64,000 nucleotides of DNA from Beijerinckiaceae bacterium (GTDB taxonomy: Bacteria; Pseudomonadota; Alphaproteobacteria; Rhizobiales; Beijerinckiaceae). Below the pieces are notes generated by a model, which saw only the letters and a list, made by a program, of their open reading frames with translations, had not been told where the DNA came from and did no database searches. The first letter of the stretch is position 1. Each line of letters starts with the position of its first letter. This document shows, one piece after another, positions 1-9,561 of the stretch. Both the position numbers and the translations under genes were made by a program. The stretch is from the NCBI GenBank assembly GCA_947478455.1, contig CANJWR010000004.1:1-64000 (forward strand). Direction: 5' to 3'.

Positions 1-133
1 CGGACTTCTGGAGGCCATCAACGGAAACGTCCAGGCCGCCAAACGCAAGGCAAAAGGCTATCGCAGCAAGCGCAACCTCAAGTTGATGGTCTACCTCATC
101 GCCGGAGGGGTGCTGGACACGCTACCCACATGA
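1..133 (+). mobile_element. C-terminal fragment of ISL3-family transposase (truncated by window edge)
   Basis: Reading frame from base 2 gives GLLEAINGNVQAAKRKAKGYRSKRNLKLMVYLIAGGVLDTLPT*, which resembles the ISL3 transposase C-terminus (G-(L/I)-E-(A/G)-IN...QAAKRKARGYR...YLIAG). Confidence 0.8.
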
Positions 134-152
134 AACAGCGACGAGCCGCAAA

Positions 153-467
153 ATGGATCACGATCGACGCAAGCTGCAACGCGAGCCCACGCTGGTCGAG
201 GGCATGGTGGAATTCGGGCGTCTCCGCAAAAGGTACGCCTCGTGCCTGATCACAGAGATTTCCGGTGAAGGCGCGCGAATCTGGATGGTCGAACGGACCA
301 TTCTGCCGAAGAAATTCAAGCTTTTTGTCGGCCTGGACGATCAGGTCGGGAAGGACGCCACAAAGGTCTGGCGGCGCGAATCCGAGCGCGGAATTCGTTT
401 TGAAAAGCACGCCGCTGCACCGGCGCGGCTGCTTTCGGCGCTTCTGCCGAGGTGGTCTGCGGCGTAA
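153..467 (+). CDS. PilZ-domain-like protein
   Basis: 104 aa. N-terminal RKLQR (RxxxR) and TEISGEGARI (degenerate D/NxSxxG) fit a PilZ c-di-GMP-binding fold. Confidence 0.55.
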   Translation: MDHDRRKLQREPTLVEGMVEFGRLRKRYASCLITEISGEGARIWMVERTILPKKFKLFVGLDDQVGKDATKVWRRESERGIRFEKHAAAPARLLSALLPRWSAA

Positions 468-605
468 AACTGTAAAATCCGGGGGCGAGTGCTCCCGGAG
501 ACGTGCATAAGTCCCAAAACAGGGCAGGCATTAACACGACATTTACCCTGATCGACCAGCATGTCCCACACGCAGGCAAGACGACCTGTGGGAAAAAGGG
601 GCTGC

Positions 606-2096
606 ATGAGTTCGACAATTCTGATCGCCGACGACGATCCGGTACAGCGCCGACTGCTGGAGGCGATGGTTCGCCGTTTTGGCTATCAGGTGGAAACCGT
701 CGATGGCGGCGAAGCCGCGCTGGCGCGCATCGACGCCGGCGACCAGCCCGAAGTTGATCTGCTGATTCTCGATCTCGTCATGCCTGATCTCGACGGCATG
801 GGAGTGCTCGGACGTCTGCGCGAGAAGAAGAATTCGCTGCCCGTCATCGTCCAGACAGCTCATGGGTCGATCGAGGCGGTCATTTCCGCCATGCGGGCCG
901 GCTCTACCGATTTCGTCGTGAAGCCTGTTGGCGCCGAACGATTGCAGATTTCCATCAAGAACGCCCTGCGGGTCGATGCGCTTGAGGATGAAATCCGTCG
1001 CATCTCGAAGCGCAACGCCGGTACGCTGAGTTTCAAGGATATCGTGACGCGCAGCGACGATATGGGGCGAATCATTCGCCTGGGCGAACGCGCCGCCAAA
1101 TCGTCGATTCCGGTCCTCATCGAGGGTGAGTCGGGCGTCGGCAAGGAACTGATCGCGCGCGCAGTGCAGGGCGCGTCTGACCGCAAGGGCAAGCCGTTCA
1201 TCACAGTCAATTGCGGCGCGTTGCCGGAAAATCTCGTCGAGTCAATTCTGTTCGGTCATGAGAAGGGCGCCTTCACGGGCGCAACCGAAAAACACGTCGG
1301 CAAGTTTGTCGAAGCCAACGGCGGCACGCTGTTCCTCGACGAAGTCGGCGAATTGCCGCTCGAGACACAGGTGAAACTGCTGCGCGCTCTTCAGGAGGGC
1401 GAGATCGATCCTGTCGGGGCCAAGCGGTCCGTGAAGGTCGACATTCGCCTTATCTCGGCGACCAACCAGAATCTCATCGAACTGGTGAAGCGCGGCAAGT
1501 TCCGTGAAGATCTGTTCTACCGCCTCAACGTATTCCCGATCACAATTCCGCCGCTACGCTCGCGTCGCGACGACATTCCCGATCTGGCGCGGCGCTTTTC
1601 GGCCCGCTTTGCGGCTGAGGAAGGCAAGAAGCTGCGCGGCCTCACGGCCGAAGCGAGCGCATTGCTGACGCGCTATGACTGGCCCGGCAATGTGCGCCAG
1701 CTCGAAAATGCTGTTTTCCGCGCCGTGGTTCTGGCCGATGGCGACGAACTGGGCGTGGCGGAGTTTCCGCAAATTGCCGCACAGGTGGACGGCTTCGACG
1801 TGCGTGTGCCGCCGGCGCCCGCCATGCCGGTTTCGACACATCCCGCGCAGCGCGAATTCGTTCGCGTTGAAGTACGCGACCCGAATGTGCTGAAATTGCT
1901 CGACGATGGCGGCGATGTCCGCAAGCTCGAGGAACTCGAAGCCGAAGTCATCAGGTTCGCGCTGTCGCACTATCGCGGACAGATGTCCGAGATGGCTCGT
2001 AAACTGGGCATCGGCCGCTCAACGCTCTATCGCAAGATGAAAGATTTCGGACTCGACGAAGGAAGCTCCATGGCCGGCGAGGCCAGCGCCGCCTGA
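606..2096 (+). CDS. sigma-54-dependent NtrC-type response regulator (REC-AAA+-Fis)
   Basis: MSSTILIADDDPVQRR receiver; GESGVGKE Walker A; GAFTGA; C-terminal Fis-like HTH (MARKLGIGRSTLYRKMKDFGL). Confidence 0.93.
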   Translation: MSSTILIADDDPVQRRLLEAMVRRFGYQVETVDGGEAALARIDAGDQPEVDLLILDLVMPDLDGMGVLGRLREKKNSLPVIVQTAHGSIEAVISAMRAGSTDFVVKPVGAERLQISIKNALRVDALEDEIRRISKRNAGTLSFKDIVTRSDDMGRIIRLGERAAKSSIPVLIEGESGVGKELIARAVQGASDRKGKPFITVNCGALPENLVESILFGHEKGAFTGATEKHVGKFVEANGGTLFLDEVGELPLETQVKLLRALQEGEIDPVGAKRSVKVDIRLISATNQNLIELVKRGKFREDLFYRLNVFPITIPPLRSRRDDIPDLARRFSARFAAEEGKKLRGLTAEASALLTRYDWPGNVRQLENAVFRAVVLADGDELGVAEFPQIAAQVDGFDVRVPPAPAMPVSTHPAQREFVRVEVRDPNVLKLLDDGGDVRKLEELEAEVIRFALSHYRGQMSEMARKLGIGRSTLYRKMKDFGLDEGSSMAGEASAA

Positions 2097-2273
2097 AACT
2101 GTTGCGGCAGCGACACGCAGGTCTGAAGTCTTGACCTGTGCGCCGCCGCACAGCCACGCCGCCATTGCATTCCTAGTGTTGGAACGGTTGAGATAGCGAA
2201 TCGAAAGTCGTCCCCGGTGGGGCGGCCGGTCGGATGCTGCGCCGACGTTCGCATTCACCAAAGGGGCCTTCGG

Positions 2274-4225
2274 ATGTCATCGCCTGTGACAAAGTTCTGG
2301 CTTGCGGGTGTATCTTCGGTCGTCCTGGCGCTGGCCTTGTCCGGGCCCGTGCGCGGGCAGGAGGCGATATCCGCGACCGCAGCCCCGATGGAACTGCATA
2401 ATCTCGATGTGATGCTGCCGCCGGAAGCCCCGGCGCGCTTCGACGACATTGTGGCGACCCCGCTCGCGCCGCCCGAAACGGCTGTAAAAGCTGACAATGT
2501 CAATGGTTTGATGCCGGCCCTGCCGCCGGACGTCACGGCGAATTTCGACGATGTGACTCAAGCTCCGACCCAGCGCGCCGGGGCCGATGTCGTGGTTCCG
2601 TTGCCGCCCGATGCGACCGCGCATTTCGACGATGTGACGGCCGAACCGAAGGCCGTTGCGGCAACGCCAGAATTGAAGCTCGATATCGATCTGCCGCCGG
2701 CTGCGGTCGCGCAGTTCGATGACATCTTGCGTCAGCAAGCGGCGCAGGCGCTGGGCGAGGCTGTTCGCACGTCCGTTGCGTCGGTGAACGAGGTCCCGAT
2801 CGTGCGCGGTCCCTTCGCGGTCGCCATGCGCAAGGAGCGGGAAGCGGTTGCGGCCTTCTATGAGGCGCGCGGTTTTGCGCCTGTCTGGCTTGCGGACGGC
2901 AAATGGACCCCGCAGGCGGCAGCCGCAATCGCGCGGCTCGAGCGCGCAGGCGACGACGGCCTCAACCTTCAGGCCTACAAAATTCCGACGCTTAAGAGCG
3001 CTGCGCCCGCCGAACAGGCGGCGGTAGATGTGGCGCTGTCACAGGCGGTGGTCGCCTATGGGCGGCAGGCGAGCGGCGGGCGTCTCGATCCGCGCTCGAT
3101 CGCGGCGACCATTACGGCGAAGCCGGAAGTAGCGGATGCGGCGAAGATTCTGGCCGATGTATCGGGTTCCGCCGACGCGGGCGCGACCCTGCAGGGCTTC
3201 AATCCGCCCCATAAGGGCTATGTGGATTTGCGGGCCAAACTCGCCGAACTGCAGCGGGAGAAGCCCGCCATGCCGCCGCAGGTGCGCATTCCTGCCGGTC
3301 GCGAACTCAAGATCGGCATGAAAGACCCTCGCGTTCCGCTGATCCGGTCGCGGTTCGGCATCGACAATGCGCAAGTTGCCAATACGAGCGACGATCTGGT
3401 TTATGATTCTCGCGTCGCGACCGCGGTAGCGGATTTTCAACGCGAGGCAGGCCTGCCGGCGTCAGGCGCTTTGACGGCGCGCACCATTGCGGCCCTGTCG
3501 GGTGGCGAGCCTTCGCAACTGGAAGGCGAAATCGTCGCCAATATGGAGCGCTGGCGCTGGCTGCCGCGCGACATGGGCGAGGACCGGATCGAGGTCAATG
3601 TTCCCGACTATGCGCTGAAGGTCACGAAGGCGGGGACGGTCGTACACCGCACCCGCGTGGTGGTGGGCAAGCCGCAGAATGCGACGCCGATCTTTTCGGA
3701 CACGATGCGCTATCTGATCGTCAATCCTTACTGGAACGTGCCGGTCTCGATCATCAAGAAAGAGATGATGCCCAAGCTCGCCGCCGATCCGTCCTATCTG
3801 ACGCGGCAGGGCTACGAGGTCACCCAGTACCGGGGGCAGGTGGTGGTTCGCCAGCCGCCGGGCGAGCGCAATGCGCTGGGCCGCATCAAGTTCATGTTCC
3901 CTAACGAACATTCGGTCTATCTGCACGATACGCCGTCGCGCCACCTCTTCGCCAATGCGGAGCGGGCCTACAGCCATGGCTGCGTGCGCGTCGAAAATCC
4001 TTCGCGCTGGCCGAAGTTGTGCTGGGCCGCGACAATGGCTGGACCGAGGACCGGCTGAAGAAGATGGTCGGCGGCGGCGAAAAGACCGTCCATCTGCCCA
4101 AAACCTTGCCCGTCCACATCCAGTATTTCACCGCGCTGGTGGACGAGGCGGGCAAGCTGCAGCTTCGCAAGGACATCTACGGATATTCGAAGAAAGTGCG
4201 GGCGGCGCTCGGCGTCGACGCTTAG
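2274..4225 (+). pseudogene. YcbB-type L,D-transpeptidase with an apparent 1-nt frameshift near 4000 (or sequencing error)
   Basis: Peptidoglycan-binding plus YkuD region with YSHGCVRVEN. The first frame ends at 4058 with non-homologous PSRWPKLCWAATMAGPRTG. The expected continuation (LAEVVLGRDNGWTEDRLKKMVGGGEKTVHLPKTLPVHIQYFTALVDEAGKLQLRKDIYGYSKK) is in another frame and ends at 4225. Confidence 0.85.
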
Positions 4226-4516
4226 GCGGCGCGAATCGAGGCCAAACTGGCCCTTTTCGGACTCAGGTCAAATATTTGTAATCGGGATGCTTTTTGTCCG
4301 CAGGCTGCTTTTTTCCGGCCTGCGGCGCTTTGCCTGGCGCAGCGCCACAAAGCCGCCATGATCTGGGGGCTTTTTTTCCCCTGCGGATCGGAGTAAACAT
4401 TGCGTGATGCCGTCAAGGTTGGGGAAAGGTTCTCGGGCTTACGAGGATTTAACCCTTCTTCGCAATAATTCGCTCACCATAAGTTCACCCGTGTATGGGG
4501 TGAACCTCCTCAAAAT

Positions 4517-6346
4517 GTGAGTTCGAGCTTGCTGAAAGCGCGTATGCGAAACGCCGCCCGGAAATGCTGGTCGCTGATGGCGACCGCCGGAGCTAGTGCA
4601 ATTGCGCTGACTGCCCTTTCGACAACCGAAACCCAGAATGCGGTCGCCAACGGCGACACCCGCACCATCAGCCTGTTTCACTCCCATACGAACGAAACCA
4701 TCACGGCCACCTTCATGGTCGACGGCCAATATGACGGTCGTGTTCTCGAAAAGCTGAACTGGTTCCTGCGCGACTGGCGGCTCGATGAGCCGGTCAATAT
4801 GGACCCGCGCCTGTTCGACACGATCTGGGCGACCTATCGGGAGAGCGGATCACGCGAGCCCATGAAGGTCATGTCGGCCTACCGGTCGCCGCGCACCAAT
4901 GCGATGTTGCGCCGCCGGTCGAAAGCTGTGGCCGAGAATTCCCAGCACATGGTCGGCAAGGCCATGGATATTCATTTCGTCGACGTTCCCATGTCGCGAG
5001 TCCGCGAAATCGGTATGCGCCTGCAGCGCGGCGGCGTCGGCTATTATCCGAGCGCCGGTTCGCCCTTCGTGCATCTGGACGTCGGCAGCGTGCGCGCCTG
5101 GCCGCGCATGAGCTACGACCAGCTCGCCCGTATTTTCCCGGACGGCAAGACCGTCCATATCCCCAGCAACGGACAGCCGTTGGCTCGCTACGAAGAAGCC
5201 CGCGCCGAACTCGCGGCGCGTGGCGGGGCGCTTGCTCCGACACTTGCACAGGTCAAGATGCCGGGCTTCCTGGCCTTCCTGTTCGGCGGCGGCGAAGATG
5301 AAGACGTTGCCGCTACCCGGGCTCCTGCTCCGACCCGTAACACACGCGGTCGCCAGCAGGTCGCTTCGCTCGGTCGCGCGACCGGCATCGGGCCTGCACC
5401 GATCGCCGCGCCCGCCAATGGAGACGACAACAGCGCCGCCGCGTTTTTCCGCGCCGATGCGGCCCGCTTGGCGCCACAGGCGCCTGTCCAAACGCAGGTT
5501 GTGGCGCGCGCGCAGACCAATCTTCCGCGTGGCGAGACTTTCCTGAGCCCTGCGCCGCCGCAGAGCGCGCCGGTTCAGACTGCCGCTCCTGCCCCTGCTC
5601 CTCAGCCGGTGGCTATTGCGGCGCTCGACCCGCGTCTGCAGGATCGCGCGGCCTCGCTGCCGCTGCCGCCGCGCCGTCCTGACGATCTGCCGCTGATTAC
5701 GGCCAGTATTCCGGCGCTTGCGCCGTTGCCGCCGGTTCGCCCGGTTGAGTTGGCTTCGCTGGTCACTCCGCGCGCGTCGAATGGTTCGGCTTCCGCCGCG
5801 AAGGCTGACGCCATCGCGGGTCTGATAGGCACGTTCAGCACTGTGCCGCCGCCGCGCGGCCGCGATCTGCCGAAAATCATCACGCAGGGAACATCGCTGC
5901 AGCAAAAGCCATCGGCTCCGGGCGTCATGTCCTATGCGCCCGAAGATTCGCTGCTGGCGCGTTCGGTCATCATGACCAAATCGACGTCTATCATACCAAC
6001 ACCGCCCACGACGGCTCGTCCGCCGGTTCGCTCCTCCGGCCCGGCCAAGAAGGCCGATCTGGTGGCGGCGCGGCTTGATCGCTCGAATTTCCGCAGTTTG
6101 ACGGCGAGCGTCGAGATGGCGCGGGTTACGACCCCGACTGTGCTGGGTTCGACCGTCGCGCCGCTTCGGCCCGCAGGCCGCGTCGATGCGCGGGCGCTGG
6201 TTTTCTCGTCGGCTTCGGAACTCCCGGCAAGCTTCGAGGCGCGGAAGCCGGAATTCGACAGCAAGAGCTTTTCGGGTTCCGCCTTGCAAGCCCCTGCAGG
6301 CAGCGACCAGCGTGCCGACGCTGCCGGCGACAAGCGCGTCAACTAA
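4517..6346 (+). CDS. DUF882 / M15-like (YcbK-type) murein-peptidase-fold protein with long Pro/Ala-rich C-terminal tail
   Basis: SAYRSPRTNAMLRR...SQHMVGKAMDIHF...FVHLDVG metal-site pattern; N-terminal hydrophobic segment; low-complexity remainder. Confidence 0.85.
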   Translation: MSSSLLKARMRNAARKCWSLMATAGASAIALTALSTTETQNAVANGDTRTISLFHSHTNETITATFMVDGQYDGRVLEKLNWFLRDWRLDEPVNMDPRLFDTIWATYRESGSREPMKVMSAYRSPRTNAMLRRRSKAVAENSQHMVGKAMDIHFVDVPMSRVREIGMRLQRGGVGYYPSAGSPFVHLDVGSVRAWPRMSYDQLARIFPDGKTVHIPSNGQPLARYEEARAELAARGGALAPTLAQVKMPGFLAFLFGGGEDEDVAATRAPAPTRNTRGRQQVASLGRATGIGPAPIAAPANGDDNSAAAFFRADAARLAPQAPVQTQVVARAQTNLPRGETFLSPAPPQSAPVQTAAPAPAPQPVAIAALDPRLQDRAASLPLPPRRPDDLPLITASIPALAPLPPVRPVELASLVTPRASNGSASAAKADAIAGLIGTFSTVPPPRGRDLPKIITQGTSLQQKPSAPGVMSYAPEDSLLARSVIMTKSTSIIPTPPTTARPPVRSSGPAKKADLVAARLDRSNFRSLTASVEMARVTTPTVLGSTVAPLRPAGRVDARALVFSSASELPASFEARKPEFDSKSFSGSALQAPAGSDQRADAAGDKRVN

Positions 6347-6474
6347 GACAGACTTCCTCGAAACGGCCGATTGGCCCGGCGTTGACAATGCCGGGTGGGC
6401 AAAACATGATCGCCTTCGATCAGTCTGCTGCGCATTTGCATGATGCCTGACGCCCGGGAAGAGACGCCGACATC

Positions 6475-7317
6475 ATGAGCACGCCGGTCGAGAATGCCGC
6501 CGATCCGCTCCTCGTCATCGACAATATCTACAAGCGCTTCGGCACGGACGCCGATGCGACTGTGGCGGTCGATCACATGTCGTTCGGCGTGAAGCCCGGC
6601 GAATTCGTTTCGGTGATCGGCCCGTCGGGTTGCGGCAAGTCCACACTGTTCAACATCATCGGCGGATTGCTGGGCGACTACGACGGCGAGGTGCGCGTCG
6701 GCAAGGAGCGCATCGACGGTCCGCATCCGGCCATCGGGATGGTGTTTCAGGAAGAATCGACCTTCCCGTGGCGCAATGTCATCGACAATGTCGCCTTCCC
6801 GCTGGAATTGCGCGGCGTGCCGAAGTCGGAGCGTCAGGACCGGGCGCATCACTTCATCGACATGGTGGGTCTGGCGAATTTCGAAAAGCGCTTTCCGTCG
6901 CAGCTTTCCGGCGGCATGAAACAGCGCGTGTCGATCGCCCGAACGCTGGTGTCGGAGCCGCGCATCCTGCTGATGGATGAGCCGTTCGCGGCGCTCGACG
7001 AGCAGACGCGGCTTTTGCTGGGCGACAAGATTTTGCAGATCCAGCAGCAGTTGAACCAGACGACGCTGCTAATCACCCACAATCTCACCGAGGCCGTGCA
7101 GCTGTCCGACCGGATCGTGGTGATGACCTATCGGCCCGGCAGGTTGAAGCGCATCGTCAATATCGATTTGCCGCGCCCGCGGACGTCTGAGGTGGTCGGC
7201 AGCGATGCGTTCGGCCATTACGTCGCGGAAATCTGGAACGATCTGCGCGAGGAAGCCAGCCGCGGCATGGTGGACGCCGAGGCCTCGATTTCCCGCCGGA
7301 GCGCCGCCCGTGGCTGA
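6475..7317 (+). CDS. ABC transporter ATP-binding protein (nitrate/sulfonate/taurine type)
   Basis: GPSGCGKST Walker A, LSGGMKQR signature, ILLMDEPFAALD Walker B. Confidence 0.93.
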   Translation: MSTPVENAADPLLVIDNIYKRFGTDADATVAVDHMSFGVKPGEFVSVIGPSGCGKSTLFNIIGGLLGDYDGEVRVGKERIDGPHPAIGMVFQEESTFPWRNVIDNVAFPLELRGVPKSERQDRAHHFIDMVGLANFEKRFPSQLSGGMKQRVSIARTLVSEPRILLMDEPFAALDEQTRLLLGDKILQIQQQLNQTTLLITHNLTEAVQLSDRIVVMTYRPGRLKRIVNIDLPRPRTSEVVGSDAFGHYVAEIWNDLREEASRGMVDAEASISRRSAARG

Positions 7318-8092
7318 ACGGGTCCACTTGCGGCGGCTTGCGGGGACATCGTGGTTTCCGGTCGCGGTCGGGATCGCGACGCTCGTGGCGGTCGGGGCGC
7401 TCGTCGAGGTTCTGCTCCTTGCGGGCGTGATGAACCGCTACATGCTGCCGTTGCCCTCCGATGTGCTGGGCGCATTTCGGCGCGTGATCATGGAAGAAAA
7501 CATTCTGTCGCGCACGGGCGATACGGCGTTCGAGGTTCTGACCGCCGGCTTTCTGGTAATTGTCTTCGGGGTTCCGCTGGGCGTGCTGTTTCACCGCTTC
7601 CGTATTCTGCGGATGGCGCTGGAAGACTGGGTGGCGGCGCTGGCGGCTGCGCCCATCGTTCTGGCGTTTCCGCTGTTTCTCGTGCTGTTCGGGCGCGGGC
7701 CGAAAACGGTGATCATCATCGCCTTCGTGTACGGCATTCCGCCGATCTTGCTGAAGACGCTGGAAGGCCTGTCGTCGACGCGCGGCGTGCTGATCAACGT
7801 GGGGCGCAGCCTCAACATGACGCCGACCCAGATGTTCTGGAAGATCATGTTCCCGTCCGCGATTCCATCGATCTTCACCGGCATCAGGCTGAGCTGGACG
7901 TTTTGTCTGGTGACGGTGGTGGGCGTCGAATTTCTGGTCAATCTTGGGGGACTGGGCCAACTCATCAATGATCTCGCGGAACGTTACGATCTGCCCGGAA
8001 CCTATGCGGGAATTGCGTTCGTGATCCTGCTCAGTGTGGCCTTCTTCATCGTGCTTGAACGGATTGAGACATGGCTGCAACCGGAGCGATAG
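7310..8092 (+). CDS. ABC transporter permease (nitrate/sulfonate/taurine type), first
   Basis: GTG start overlaps the end of the ATPase gene; BPD_transp_1-like hydrophobic protein with EAA-like loop (GRSLNMTPTQMFWKIMFPSAIPSIFTGIRL). Confidence 0.88.
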   Translation: MAERVHLRRLAGTSWFPVAVGIATLVAVGALVEVLLLAGVMNRYMLPLPSDVLGAFRRVIMEENILSRTGDTAFEVLTAGFLVIVFGVPLGVLFHRFRILRMALEDWVAALAAAPIVLAFPLFLVLFGRGPKTVIIIAFVYGIPPILLKTLEGLSSTRGVLINVGRSLNMTPTQMFWKIMFPSAIPSIFTGIRLSWTFCLVTVVGVEFLVNLGGLGQLINDLAERYDLPGTYAGIAFVILLSVAFFIVLERIETWLQPER

Positions 8093-8883
8093 CGGCCCGG
8101 CCACGCAAGCGCACCTGGCTCGATCTTGAGTCCGGGCCCGCGCCGTCGCGCAGCGCCGTGCTCGGCGTGCGGATCGTGTTTGCAATTGTGGTCATCGCCA
8201 TCTGGGAAGCGATCTCGGCCTCGGGGCTTTTCTTCGGCGACGTGGTGCCGTCGCTGGTGAAAATCCTCGCTTCCATGTGGCGTCTGCTGATTCAGGATGC
8301 GTTCTGGACCAATCTGCAGGTGACGGCGCTGGAGATTCTGGTTGCGCTGGGGATCGGGGCTGCGGCCGGAATCGCCTGCGGAATCATTCTGGGGGCCAAT
8401 GGCTTTCTGCGAAAGGCCTATGAGCCTTTCATGTATTACTTCAGCCCGACGCCGCGCATCATCCTGTTCCCGATCATGATCATGTGGTTCGGGATCGGGG
8501 TGGAATCGAAAGTCGCACTGGGGGCGCTGTCGAGCTTTTTCCCGATTGCGCTCTCCACTTCCGCCGGCATGGCGCTGATCGACAAGGTGCTGATCCGGGT
8601 CGGGCGCAGTTTCCGCGCCAGTGCTTGGCAGATGGCGACGAAAATTTATCTGCCGGCCATGCGGGTTCCAGTTTTGACCGGCATTCGCCTCGGCTTCGGG
8701 CTGGCGATGATCACAGTGCTCCTCGCCGAAACCAAGCTCTCCAACAAGGGGCTTGGCTATCTGGTGATGCAGTTTTACCAGCGCTTCGACATGCCGACGC
8801 TCTATGCGCTGCTGATCGTGCTGTTCTTGATCGCCGGCGCCGGAAACGCCCTGATCGGACGCTTCGAGCGCGCGTCTCGCTAG
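8071..8883 (+). CDS. ABC transporter permease (nitrate/sulfonate/taurine type), second
   Basis: Overlaps the preceding permease; EAA-like loop (GRSFRASAWQMATKIYLPAMRVPVLTGIRLGF). Confidence 0.9.
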   Translation: MAATGAIAARPRKRTWLDLESGPAPSRSAVLGVRIVFAIVVIAIWEAISASGLFFGDVVPSLVKILASMWRLLIQDAFWTNLQVTALEILVALGIGAAAGIACGIILGANGFLRKAYEPFMYYFSPTPRIILFPIMIMWFGIGVESKVALGALSSFFPIALSTSAGMALIDKVLIRVGRSFRASAWQMATKIYLPAMRVPVLTGIRLGFGLAMITVLLAETKLSNKGLGYLVMQFYQRFDMPTLYALLIVLFLIAGAGNALIGRFERASR

Positions 8884-8886
8884 GCT

Positions 8887-9129
8887 CTAAACGTCGCCCA
8901 GTGCGGACAGGTAGAGTTCCAGAATCTCTTCTTCCTCGCGGCGCTTGTCGCGATCCATACGGCGGATCGAGACGATCTTGCGGATGATCTTGGAATCGTA
9001 GCCGGTGCCCTTGGCCTCGGCATAGACTTCCTTGATGTCGTCCGCGATGGCGCGCTTTTCTTCTTCCAGACGCTCGATGCGCTCTAGGAAAGCGCGCAAA
9101 TGGTTGGCGTCGACCGCGTTGGTGCTCAT
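8887..9129 (-). CDS. gapR: DUF2312 / GapR-family nucleoid-associated protein
   Basis: 80 aa ...[63 protein letters not shown], matching GapR. Confidence 0.9.
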   Translation of the reverse strand: MSTNAVDANHLRAFLERIERLEEEKRAIADDIKEVYAEAKGTGYDSKIIRKIVSIRRMDRDKRREEEEILELYLSALGDV

Positions 9130-9243
9130 GTGCCGGCCTGTCTCTGTGGTGTGGGCGCCCGCGCCCGTTCTGGCCGGGATGGATGGAACGCGGGCGCGGG
9201 CGCGTCAAGGATGTTGCGCCCGCAATCCCCGGTTTCCTTCCGT

Positions 9244-9561
9244 TCAGCCGTGCTTCTGCTGGCCTGCGGGCGACTGGGCGAAGGCCTTCAGCTGTTCGGG
9301 GCTGGCCTCGCGCTGGTTGAGTTTCTTCCAGTCGTCGTAGGGCATGCCGTAGACCTGCGTGCGCAGTTCTTCCTTGCCGATGTTCAGGCCGCGCTCGTCG
9401 GCTGCGTCCTTCAGCCAGTTCGACAGGCAGTTGCGGCAGAAGCCGGCCAGGTTCATCAGGTCGATGTTCTGGACCTCGGCGCGTTCGCGCAGATGTTTGG
9501 TGAGGCGACGAAAGGCTGCGGCTTCCAGTTCGGTCTGGGTCTTCTGGTCGATCTCGGTCAT
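9244..9561 (-). CDS. DUF1244 family protein
   Basis: MTEIDQKTQTELEAAAFRRLTKHLRERAEVQNIDLMNLAGFCRNCLSNW...YGMPYDDWK pattern. Confidence 0.85.
   Translation of the reverse strand: MTEIDQKTQTELEAAAFRRLTKHLRERAEVQNIDLMNLAGFCRNCLSNWLKDAADERGLNIGKEELRTQVYGMPYDDWKKLNQREASPEQLKAFAQSPAGQQKHG

Noticed and set aside
4262-4400. T-rich, hairpin-containing intergenic region between the L,D-transpeptidase and DUF882 genes as an sRNA
   Set aside because: Contains terminator-like stems but no promoter or family resemblance that I can support.
4850-6388. 512-aa minus-strand ORF
   Set aside because: Antisense to the DUF882 gene; Arg-rich artefact.
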